Below are positions 55,809 through 64,000 of a stretch of DNA of 64,000 nucleotides, piece by piece; the stretch's first letter is position 1; every line of letters starts with the position of its first letter. The translations under genes were made by a program, and so were the position numbers. Under the pieces are notes generated by a model. The model was not told the DNA's origin and made no database searches. It was given only the letters and a program-made list of their open reading frames with translations. This DNA is from Marchantia polymorpha subsp. ruderalis. Its lineage: Eukaryota; Streptophyta; Marchantiopsida; Marchantiales; Marchantiaceae. The stretch spans positions 22,300,501 through 22,364,500 of the forward strand of contig AP031352.1 in the NCBI GenBank assembly GCA_037833965.1, written 5' to 3'.

Positions 55809-58637
55809 ATGTCGACGAGCGATAGTGTGGGAAACCTGAGTGCGAGAGCCACACGGAAACTCCGTCGAGATTCAGAAAAAGCCGTGGAAACAAAACGGCG
55901 AACTAAAAAGAAGACTCCCGGTGAGGACTCTGCAGAAAGATCGCCATCACCGACTACTGGAAGACAAAGGCGTTCCAGTTCACCTACCGAGAGCATTGAG
56001 CTAACAGTTCTATTGGACATCCCTCCGACAGGAACTCTTCCTGAGTTTGGCCAACCTAGGATCAGTCCGTCGACAGGATCACCGATGGCAGAACATCAAG
56101 CCAATCTCCGCCAGGTGTTTTCCCAACCTACCACCAAACATTCGTATCCAAGATACACGGGAACGGGCGACGACGATGATGCAGATTCATACATAAAGCT
56201 CTTCGAGTCTGTCTCCATCGCCAATCGTGAGACCAGTGATGAAGACAGATTACGAATCTTTCCTAGCCTGCTACGCAGACGAGCGCGTAAATGGTACAAC
56301 CATGAGAGCACCGACCCCACTGGCATCCGGACCTGGGCTCAGCTCAAGGAAAAGTTTCTGAGGCGGTTCCGCGAACTCGGATATGACAGTCAAGTTCTGA
56401 CCCGGCTTCGAAATCTTCGACGCGAGCGGAAGGAGAATCTTCGAGACTACACTGAGAGATTCCAAGACCTCCTAGATCGAATTCCGAAGACAGGCCCGGG
56501 AGAACCGTATTCGGTACAACAGGCAGTGGATTGGTATGTGACAGGGCTCTCAAGAGAAATGGAGACCTTCTGTAGGAGAGGCAAGACTGACACAATCCAA
56601 GATGTGATAGCTTCCGCGGAGACCTTTGAGACGTCAACCCTTGACACTCGAAGACGCGACCGACGGTCGACGAAGAAGAAGTCGCAAGGCGGATGTCGGA
56701 AGAGAAGGAACTCGCCTTCCTCGACAGAAGAATCAAGCTCCTCCGAATCAAGTTCTTCCTCGGAAGAGGAAGAGGACTCGTCATCTTCAGAAGAAGAAAG
56801 ACGGAAGAAGAAACGCAGTGCGATCAAGAAGAAGGATCGAGGTAAGGGAATCCCAGTGAAGACTCAAGGGGACATCGCAGCCAAGGTAGACAACCTGGTG
56901 AAGAATTTTGCGGACCTGAAAGTTCATGTAGTGGGAGGCCAAGACCGACGTAAATCACCTGCGAGACAACGAGCGAATCTCTGGTGTACTACGTGCGGAC
57001 AGGTGGGACATGCCAACACGGAGTGCATGTCCGCGAGGCCATCTTACCCAGTGAATGCGGTCGAATGGGCACCACAGTGGGAGAACCCCATGTATTATGC
57101 TGAGCCGCCTATGTATTATGCTGAGCAGGTTGAGGACACCGCCTACTCGGTACAGACAGCTCCAGCTACAACTCCGAACCCACCGGTGCATATACCGCGC
57201 TTTGTTCCGAGGGAAATGGCGGGTACACTCCCACCAAGACGCATGGCACCTCCAGGCAATCACAACCGACCTCGACCACAATTCGATGGTTGCTACAACT
57301 GCGGAGACATGGGGCATTACGCGCCAAGTTGTCCCCACCCGAGGAAGCCAATGGGGTATGCACCATTGTGCAGCAATTGCAAGAAGTCCGGACATACAGC
57401 AGCTGAATGTGATCAGCCCCAACTCCCTAGGCCAGCCGTGCGTTTCGTATCAACACCTGGCAAGGAAGAAGTGCAGGTCAACCAGGTAGAACTGAGTCTG
57501 GACCCAGCTGAAGGAGACGAAGTATGGCCAGAGGAAGAAGTAATGTGCGGCCGGGTAGAAACCCGAAGTTCGAAGAGGAGAGGAGAAGGCCATGAGGACA
57601 CTCGCCGCCTCGAGCGTAGGGAAGAGAGGAGGAAGTCTAAAGAAGTTAGAGAAGGCCAAAGGAGAACGCCAAGTACACCTCCGGCTATGAGAAACACCCA
57701 GCCGGAGCAGAACTCAGAAAAGGCGGACAGGTATTCAGAAGAGTTCCGGACTCGAGATTACCTTCCGGACATCAAAGATGAGGTGAGTCACCTCATCAAG
57801 GAAGCACTGGGCGCCGGAATGACATCCGACGACCGGAAGGCAGTTAGGCCCCCTACACCCCTTCCGACCGCGAGTACAGGGAAACTTCCGGCCGTGACTT
57901 CCAGCACTCCCTACGACATAGTGAAAGACATGGGGAGCCAGAGGGCAAATATTTCCTTCCACCAGTTGTTGGAAGACAATAAGACGTACAGGAGGATGCT
58001 GATGCTTTCGTTGCGCCGACCACGCAAACCCCGAAAAGAGAAACTTCCGGCTGTGTACAGAGTGGAAGGAGGAGACCTGGGACCTCCAGAGATCGAAGTA
58101 GAGATCGGAGGCTGCGTCATTCAGAAGGTACCAGTGGACTCCGGCTCGGGCGTGAATATCATGACCGAGGAGACAGCGAACTCCTTGGGGTTCCAGACCT
58201 TCGAGCCTACATCCCGAGTATTGCGACTGGCCGATCAAACACGCAGAATGCCACTAGGAATGTTGAGCAATGTGAGAACCAACATTGGAGGAGTGGACTT
58301 TCAACTATCCTACATAATACTGCAACCTCTGATGAAGAAAGGTTATGATGTGCTGCTTGGCAGACCTTGGCTATACGATGCCAAAGCAAGGTGTGACTGG
58401 AGTAGGAAGAGATTACAGTTCCGTAGCCCTGCTGACCCTCCGACTGTCATTACCGTACCGTGGACCAAGGTACCCCATGAGGGCGAAACACCTTCCACCA
58501 CCTCCGGTTACACAACCGGAGGGGAGACCAGCTCATCATGCACTTCAGAGACCGAAACGTCGGAGGACTTTGTGGGCTACGTCACTTGCTGCTCCATTGA
58601 GGAGGAAGGAGACGAGGTGTATCCGGATGAGGAATAG
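55809..58637 (+). CDS. gag: Gag-protease, 942 aa (outer, internal 2)
   Basis: Translation identical to 47505-50333, 8304 bp downstream. With an intact TATA box in LTR 2 this is the outer gag copy most likely to be transcribed. Confidence 0.94.
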   Translation: MSTSDSVGNLSARATRKLRRDSEKAVETKRRTKKKTPGEDSAERSPSPTTGRQRRSSSPTESIELTVLLDIPPTGTLPEFGQPRISPSTGSPMAEHQANLRQVFSQPTTKHSYPRYTGTGDDDDADSYIKLFESVSIANRETSDEDRLRIFPSLLRRRARKWYNHESTDPTGIRTWAQLKEKFLRRFRELGYDSQVLTRLRNLRRERKENLRDYTERFQDLLDRIPKTGPGEPYSVQQAVDWYVTGLSREMETFCRRGKTDTIQDVIASAETFETSTLDTRRRDRRSTKKKSQGGCRKRRNSPSSTEESSSSESSSSSEEEEDSSSSEEERRKKKRSAIKKKDRGKGIPVKTQGDIAAKVDNLVKNFADLKVHVVGGQDRRKSPARQRANLWCTTCGQVGHANTECMSARPSYPVNAVEWAPQWENPMYYAEPPMYYAEQVEDTAYSVQTAPATTPNPPVHIPRFVPREMAGTLPPRRMAPPGNHNRPRPQFDGCYNCGDMGHYAPSCPHPRKPMGYAPLCSNCKKSGHTAAECDQPQLPRPAVRFVSTPGKEEVQVNQVELSLDPAEGDEVWPEEEVMCGRVETRSSKRRGEGHEDTRRLERREERRKSKEVREGQRRTPSTPPAMRNTQPEQNSEKADRYSEEFRTRDYLPDIKDEVSHLIKEALGAGMTSDDRKAVRPPTPLPTASTGKLPAVTSSTPYDIVKDMGSQRANISFHQLLEDNKTYRRMLMLSLRRPRKPRKEKLPAVYRVEGGDLGPPEIEVEIGGCVIQKVPVDSGSGVNIMTEETANSLGFQTFEPTSRVLRLADQTRRMPLGMLSNVRTNIGGVDFQLSYIILQPLMKKGYDVLLGRPWLYDAKARCDWSRKRLQFRSPADPPTVITVPWTKVPHEGETPSTTSGYTTGGETSSSCTSETETSEDFVGYVTCCSIEEEGDEVYPDEE

Positions 58638-58643
58638 CAACTA
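58635..58643 (+). promoter_or_regulatory. Readthrough site UAG-CAA-CUA (internal 2)
   Basis: Third occurrence of the leaky-stop context in the window. Confidence 0.7.
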
Positions 58644-59126
58644 GCAGCCGGACTGGGCAGAAGCGAGATCAGTCACACAGAGGGGATTGTTGACCCGAGT
58701 GATTGCTGCGAACTGCAGCTCAGTCCAGGTAAAGGCTTGAAGGTGTCAAGCCAGGTACAAGGAGAAGAGTTGAACAGGGTACAGGCGTTTCTTCGACAGT
58801 ATGAGGATGTCTTCGCATGGAAGATTGAAGACATGAAAGGCATACCTGCAAGGTATGGAGAGCACAGGATCGACTTGTTGGACGAGGCAGTTCCGGTTCG
58901 CCAACGCCAATACAGGCTCAAACCAGTACTGCTGGAGAAGGGCGACTTGGCTCTGCTATACGATAGCAGACATGCTAGATTTCCAGGCAAGCTCCACTTG
59001 AGGTGGATGGGACCTTACAAGGTGATAGAAGTTTTCCCAAATGGATCCATCCAACTCGCAGAACTGACGGGAGAATGGTTAGGCACCCGCGTGAACGGAT
59101 GGCGTCTGAAGAAATACCACGTGTAA
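58638..59126 (+). pseudogene. pol: Pol remnant with the same internal deletion (internal 2)
   Basis: Same 129-residue remnant and same junction as at 50334-50822, so the deletion predates the duplication of the unit. Confidence 0.93.
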
Positions 59127-59150
59127 ATGTTCGCGTGGGCGCTCACAATT

Positions 59151-59163
59151 GAGGAGGGGGGCA
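59151..59163 (+). other. Polypurine tract (internal 2)
   Basis: GAGGAGGGGGGCA directly before LTR 3. Confidence 0.9.
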
Positions 59164-60517
59164 TGTGGTAACACACTTTTTGTTTTTTTTCAGAATTTAA
59201 ACAATTTTAGAAAACTAGTACCAAAGCAGTGTTTGTAGCTAGAGAAGGGTACGCTAAATAGAGTGGATTGATGAGATCGTCACGAGGGCACAAAAAATCA
59301 CGTAGTCGGATGTACCAACGCCAACGTCTTCGGCGCCTTCGGCAAAAGCTCCTTTTTGAGGTGTCTCTACTCACGCGCCTCTAGCGTATAAGGAAGCTAC
59401 GCTTCCGGCGCAGACACCTCAGGAGGAGGTTTTGCTAAAGACGTCAGGAGAAGGGCCCGGACCTCTAAAGGCATCCGACCATGAGTGCGCCTTCGGCGAA
59501 GCGTCGCTAGCGCGGAAAGGGAAAACCTTCATAACAATCGGGATACACGGTAGATCCAGTTGGTTGAAGTTGCATTAGAAAGAGCTCGGGACGCTCGTTC
59601 TAACGAGTCCAAGAGCGCCGGAGATGGATCAGGAATGGAGAAGTTATGAGCGTCGAAAAACTCGTAGCCGGACATGCGCCGTTCGCGCTAGGGTTCACAG
59701 CCGGAAAGGATTCCCGTACGCCCTCGGCGATGCGCCTTCGGCGGAATCACGCGCTCACAGGAGGAAACCAACTCAGAGTCGGAAGCGCCCTTGGCGGCTG
59801 TTCATGGAAGGAACGCGCCGGTCGGATGTACGCCTCCGACGTGGCGCTGACGGCCGGATGCGCTGGCATGAGTTGCGCTGACGGATATGCGCTGGCAGCA
59901 ACGGACGAGGCATAAAGGACAAAATAGGCAGTACGACTGCGCGCCGGCGTAATTCGCTCCGGCTGGATGTGCGCCTCCAGCAAGGCGCCGACGGATAATG
60001 AACGCACCAGCGGCGACACGCCTCCGGAGAAGGGCGGGTTAGGAAAAGACAACAGGGCCGACGTATACCCTGCAGCGGACTCGAGTCCGGAAGGTGGCGG
60101 CGGCGGGAGAATTCAACGTTTAAGCATGCGAATGCGCGCAATGCGGGGACGTGAATTCGCGCATGCAAAGGGCGAACCGTTAAGCCGTATAGCCGGCTGC
60201 GTACGTTGCAACCAGTAAGAACGTTGGACGTTCTTGAAATCGGAGAAGAAAAGACTGCGCTCCAGTCTCATTCTCTCATTCTTGACTTTGCAATTTCCAG
60301 TTCCAAGATTACGCGCAAGGGCGGAGCGACCTGCAGTGAGAGTAGAGAGTGCGGAGACGAGTTGCACAAGGATCTTGGCGGACCTTGAAAGAATTGGGAG
60401 TAGCGATCTTGAACGAGCGCAGAGAGAGTGAGCAGTCAGTGCTTGAGTGGCCGACGCGCAGTGGCGATTGTGAGAGAGTGAGCGAAAGGGAGAACGTTTG
60501 TGTGTGCAGGCAACGCA

Positions 60518-63073
60518 ATGTCGAAGGTTCCCCAACTGCGAGTGTCTCCACTCAGGGTGCCGCAGATCGGTCTACGCGCATTTCAAGATGTGCTGACGAG
60601 GCTGAAGCTCGATTTTCTCCTCTGGGGGTGGAATTGGACGTGTCCGGAGATGGTGCGCGAGTATCTGCAAGAGAGACACAAGCCTTCTCGCGGATTTCGC
60701 CCACACCCAGAGAGATGGGAAATTTGCAATTGGGCGCAGGTGTTGGGCAGGTGTGCCGGCGAGGAAGGGGATCTCCTCTTCGAGGCCGACAGCGTGAAAG
60801 TGTCCCAGGAGGAAGAAGTCTCTTACAATGAGCTCTTCAAGGTGGCTAGACATCCCAAGAACGGTTTCCGGACTCGGGATTACAAGGATCGATTGCGGAG
60901 AAATGTCGCGACAGCATTGCTGCAGATATTGCAGCCGACCAAGACCGCTTACATGCATGGTTGGCAGGTAGAGTTCGTGGAGCTAGTGTTGTCAGGAGCT
61001 CCGGTGCATTGGGCACGGCTCCTGTGGAAGGTGACGCGCCAACATGCGCAAGAAGAGAGGGGAGGAACGCTCAATCATCTATCGCCTTACTTAATCGTGT
61101 TTTACCGGGCGATGGGATGTTTGACGAATGCTGAGAAAACTCGGTTTCCGCAGCTGAGCCGGTCTTATCCAGGTAGATATTCGAGGGAGGCCGAAGTAGA
61201 CACGGATCCGGACGAGGAACCTGCCAGTACGCCTCCGGCTCCGGCTCCAGCCAGAGCAGCAGAAGAACGTCGAAGTGAGCGCATTCCGCGCAAGCGGAAG
61301 TGGGATGAGAGACCTGAGGACAGGCAGCCGGAAGTGCCAGCTGCGCCGACTCGTGGTCGGCCCACCCCCGAGCCTCACAGTCGACCAAAACAGAGGGCAC
61401 GCAGAATGCCAACTGTTACTGAGGAGACCAGGCGAACTCCGACCCGGCGGAATCTCACACAGGAAGAGATAATCGCTCAGATTCTAGGGAAGACGGCAGA
61501 TACCTCTGCACAGAAGGCACCACGGCCTTCGGGAGGAGATGGACGGACTGACAGCCGGCCGACTGCGAGTCGGATGACTGAAGGTCGACAAGCGGAAGGA
61601 AGGCCAACTGAACGGCGCGTTGAACCGGACAGCAGGCCGGAAGCAGAAGAGAGTTTGGCTGACGAGCCAACAATCCTCAAAGGGTCGTCTTCGGCGGAAG
61701 GCACTTCTGGAAGAACGCCCCCAACAAGCAGGCCAAGTGGAGTCAAGACGCGCAGGGTGTATCCGACTCCCAGTCGGACAACTGCTGGTCGGCCGACTGC
61801 GAGTCGGACAACAGAGAGTCAGCCGGATTTGCCGACTGCGAGACGGATGGGGCCAACGACCAGTGTGCGGACGCCTTCGGCGGACGCACCTTCAGCAAGG
61901 ACACCTTCCGCGCAGATTGCGCCGGAAGGACAGGCAGCAGAAGCGGGCGGTGCAAGAGTGACAAAAGTCACTGCGGCGTCGACCCCTTCACAAACCGAAG
62001 ATCGAGCCGGAACAGGGGCTCAAGCAGTGGGATCTCCCACTGCCCTGGATATTTTAGCAGGCAGTGGAGCAGCAGTCGCAGCAGAAGCTGCTGCGCGCCA
62101 CAGTTCCAGGGAGTCGCCAAGGGATTCGGTGGCGACTGAAATCCTCGAGACTGAGGATGATACGAGCTCGGAAGAGCAGGAAGCGGATTCGGTGCAGAAA
62201 ACGCCAACAGGGGTGCTGTGCGAACAGATAGTTCCACTCCTGCGATATCTGGATCGCAAGACATCCAAATACGGAAGTGCCTTAAAACCGCAGTCTTATG
62301 TGGAGACTATCAGGCGAAGGACGAGGATCAAGGTGGCAAAGTGGGCCTCTAGTTGCCAAGTGTATGTGGAAAGGAACACCGCCCTCAAACAACACCTGGC
62401 GGTCACCCAGAAGCTATACCAAGCCTTGCAGCAGCAGAAGGAGGATGCAGCGACGAAAAGTCAGGCGGATGCCGAACTAATACGGGCAAAGATCGAGTTG
62501 GAACTGCAGGAGGAGCGGAGACAGAACAAAGTCCTAGCAGCCGAGCTTGCGCGCCAGACGCGCGCCTTAGAAGAAAGTCAAAGAGCCCGCAAGGAGGATG
62601 AGGAGTTGTTGTGCAATTTGCAATCCGAGTGCTCGGATTTGAGGGCACAACGTGCGGGATTAGAAATGCAGCTGGCCGAGGTGGAGAGCAGCTGCAGGGC
62701 GCGAGGAGAGTTGGCGGCACGGGTGACTCGTTGTCTAAACGGATACACCCATTGGGAGGTGGCAGCTCAAGAGAGGGTTACACTCCGGGAGTTCGAGCTT
62801 CGGGCGGCGGCATTGACGGAAGGTGACAGTCGGAGTCGGCGGCGAGTGGCAAGAAAATTAGAAACTTTCTTGTCGGGTGCGTGCGACACTATGGCGCACT
62901 TGCAGTCGGAAGTCACTGCAGCGCTCCGACGCCTGGGGTTACGCAGCCGGTCGGAAGACTGGCAAGGTAGAGACAGTAAGCGGAGCAGTCCGGCGCGCAG
63001 GAGGCGCAGCACCGGATCTGCCGAGTGCAGTAGAGTAGTTTGGTTTCGCGCAGATACTGCGAGTGGTAGATAG
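60518..63073 (+). CDS. LTR-encoded coiled-coil protein, 851 aa (outer LTR 3)
   Basis: Translation identical to the copies in LTR 1 and LTR 2. As it follows the last PPT of the array, this is the copy that would lie in the 3' part of a unit-2 transcript. Confidence 0.8.
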   Translation: MSKVPQLRVSPLRVPQIGLRAFQDVLTRLKLDFLLWGWNWTCPEMVREYLQERHKPSRGFRPHPERWEICNWAQVLGRCAGEEGDLLFEADSVKVSQEEEVSYNELFKVARHPKNGFRTRDYKDRLRRNVATALLQILQPTKTAYMHGWQVEFVELVLSGAPVHWARLLWKVTRQHAQEERGGTLNHLSPYLIVFYRAMGCLTNAEKTRFPQLSRSYPGRYSREAEVDTDPDEEPASTPPAPAPARAAEERRSERIPRKRKWDERPEDRQPEVPAAPTRGRPTPEPHSRPKQRARRMPTVTEETRRTPTRRNLTQEEIIAQILGKTADTSAQKAPRPSGGDGRTDSRPTASRMTEGRQAEGRPTERRVEPDSRPEAEESLADEPTILKGSSSAEGTSGRTPPTSRPSGVKTRRVYPTPSRTTAGRPTASRTTESQPDLPTARRMGPTTSVRTPSADAPSARTPSAQIAPEGQAAEAGGARVTKVTAASTPSQTEDRAGTGAQAVGSPTALDILAGSGAAVAAEAAARHSSRESPRDSVATEILETEDDTSSEEQEADSVQKTPTGVLCEQIVPLLRYLDRKTSKYGSALKPQSYVETIRRRTRIKVAKWASSCQVYVERNTALKQHLAVTQKLYQALQQQKEDAATKSQADAELIRAKIELELQEERRQNKVLAAELARQTRALEESQRARKEDEELLCNLQSECSDLRAQRAGLEMQLAEVESSCRARGELAARVTRCLNGYTHWEVAAQERVTLREFELRAAALTEGDSRSRRRVARKLETFLSGACDTMAHLQSEVTAALRRLGLRSRSEDWQGRDSKRSSPARRRRSTGSAECSRVVWFRADTASGR

Positions 63074-63106
63074 GATAGTGTAGTGCTAGTTAGGATCTTT
63101 TAAGAG

Positions 63107-63112
63107 TATAAA
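63107..63112 (+). promoter_or_regulatory. TATA box of LTR 3
   Basis: TATAAA in GAGTATAAAGTAGATC. It could start transcription out of the element into the right flank. Confidence 0.65.
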
Positions 63113-64000
63113 GTAGATCAAGGCGTTTTGCCTTGGGACTCTTCCAGTTTCGGAAGTGCAGATCAGGAACTCACTTTCTTGGCGTGTTTGTGCATTTTGG
63201 TCCTGGCACCACGTAGAGAAGCTGCAGCATAGCGAAGTTACCGTATGTTGTAGTTGAAGGCCTTCGGCTGAATGTTCAGAGCTAGTACCCGGTTAGAGAC
63301 TTGAGTAGTGCGGATCTGCACCTGCGGGTGATTTCTGATACTCAGAGCCGGCTGCGAGTTAGATACTTGAACAGTTCCCCCTTACTCCTTCGAGTGACAT
63401 ATCCTGATTGTACTCCTACGGGAAGTTTCCCCTGAATGCCAATGTGAAGTTTCATTACTTCGTGTAAACCTTGGTTTGTAATTCAGGTTGTGTGTGTGTT
63501 ACTGGATCGTGTTTTCAGTAAGTTCTCAGTCGGGTCTGCACTCCCTGCGTTTTGTGTGATAGTCGAGGGTGACGTCCACGGCGTACGTAGAGGCTTCGTT
63601 CCGAAGTGAGAAGTCCAGTCCGGGTACCCCCGCTAGTTCCTGGCGGAAGGGCAGTAAAAGCCGGAGTGGGAGGCACTTCCTGCAGAACCTCTGAGTGAAC
63701 TTGCGAGACACTTTCCTCCTGAAATCCGAAGCGGAGGTCCTGACCGACCTCCGAGTTGTGCTTTTTGCCAGTTTCAGGTGTGTGTGTGTGTGTTGAGTGA
63801 CCAAGCTGTACCGTGCATCCTCCGAGCATCCTCCGAGTTGAGATCCTCCTCCGAGTCGAGCCTCCGAGTCGAGCACTGCAGTATTTCTGGGAGTGACAGT
63901 CGCCTAGAATTCAAACTCTACCAAAAGTCTGTTAAATGTGACACTTTTACTCTGTGTGTTGCCTCTGTCCCTGTGGGTTCGATCTTTTTACCACCATACT

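Larger units (their letters stand above)
27012..64000 (+). mobile_element. Outer giant-LTR Ty3/gypsy copy, tandem LTR-int-LTR-int-LTR, with nested insertion
   Basis: Components in order are: LTR 1 (27012-30960 plus 46500-47421, interrupted), internal 1 (47422-50859), LTR 2 (50860-55725, 4866 bp), internal 2 (55726-59163), and LTR 3 (59164 onwards, cut by the window end about 29 bp short). LTRs run from TGTGGTAAC to GTTATTACA, imperfect inverted ends with the canonical TG...CA. The repeat period is 8304 bp, and the translated products of the two units are identical. RT and integrase are deleted in both internal regions, so this copy cannot replicate alone. The family belongs with non-chromodomain plant Ty3/gypsy (Athila/Tat-like), judged from the tRNA-Asp primer site, the RT motifs of the nested copy, and an integrase C-terminus with a GPY module but no chromodomain. 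Confidence 0.92.
59164..64000 (+). repeat. Outer LTR 3, cut by the window end
   Basis: 4837 bp seen. By comparison with LTR 2 only the last 29 bp are missing. Whether flanking DNA or a further unit follows is not visible. Confidence 0.95.

Noticed and set aside
27012..64000. Palindromic gene amplification or inverted repeat of host genes
   Set aside because: The opposite-strand symmetry is fully explained by a nested insertion with target-site duplication.

Overview
The window looks like a land-plant nuclear genome. The evidence is plant-type telomere motifs (TTTAGGG), a primer-binding site complementary to tRNA-Asp as in plant Athila/Tat-type Ty3/gypsy elements, degenerate hAT and Ty1/copia remains, and sparse host genes with a 5'-UTR intron. 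A non-seed plant (bryophyte or lycophyte) is possible, but I cannot fix the lineage from sequence alone.

Layout. Bases 1-4073 are an old, mutated long terminal repeat (LTR), minus strand, of the same retrotransposon family that fills the right half; its 3' end lies outside the window. Bases 4074-27011 are mostly low-GC single-copy sequence. They hold a dead hAT transposase (4968-6570), a small secreted ten-cysteine protein gene (8916-9392, minus), a decayed Ty1/copia pol relic (about 11835-13150, minus), a large AT-rich gene-free block, and one well-supported host gene with a tandem beta-trefoil (ricin-B-like) fold (23998-24960) that has a TATA box, a 5'-UTR intron and poly(A) signals.

Bases 27012-64000 are one nested, partly tandem Ty3/gypsy complex. 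An outer plus-strand copy is arranged LTR - internal - LTR - internal - LTR, with an 8304-bp period. Its first LTR is interrupted by a complete 15,539-bp copy of the same family in the opposite orientation (30961-46499). The insertion is exactly at the LTR TATA box and is flanked by a perfect 5-bp target duplication (ATAAA). The nested copy is intact: identical-length 4870-bp LTRs, PBS, Gag-protease, Pol (RT, RNase H, integrase) and PPT. The outer internal regions keep Gag-protease but have lost most of Pol through an in-frame deletion between short direct repeats.

Most unusual features of the family. (i) The LTRs are about 4.87 kb, and each carries in its U3 region an intact 851-codon ORF encoding a protein with a globular N-terminus, a proline/serine/arginine-rich middle and a long C-terminal coiled coil. 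(ii) Gag-protease and Pol share a reading frame and are separated by a single UAG in the context UAG-CAA-CUA, which matches the known leaky readthrough consensus UAG-CAR-YYA. (iii) A strong poly-T/AG splice-acceptor-like site lies within the first 30 nt of every complete U3, and a second lies just before the LTR ORF. Together these suggest a retroelement that makes Gag, a readthrough Gag-Pol, and an accessory LTR-encoded protein, perhaps from a spliced RNA, with partially deleted copies that the intact one could supply in trans.
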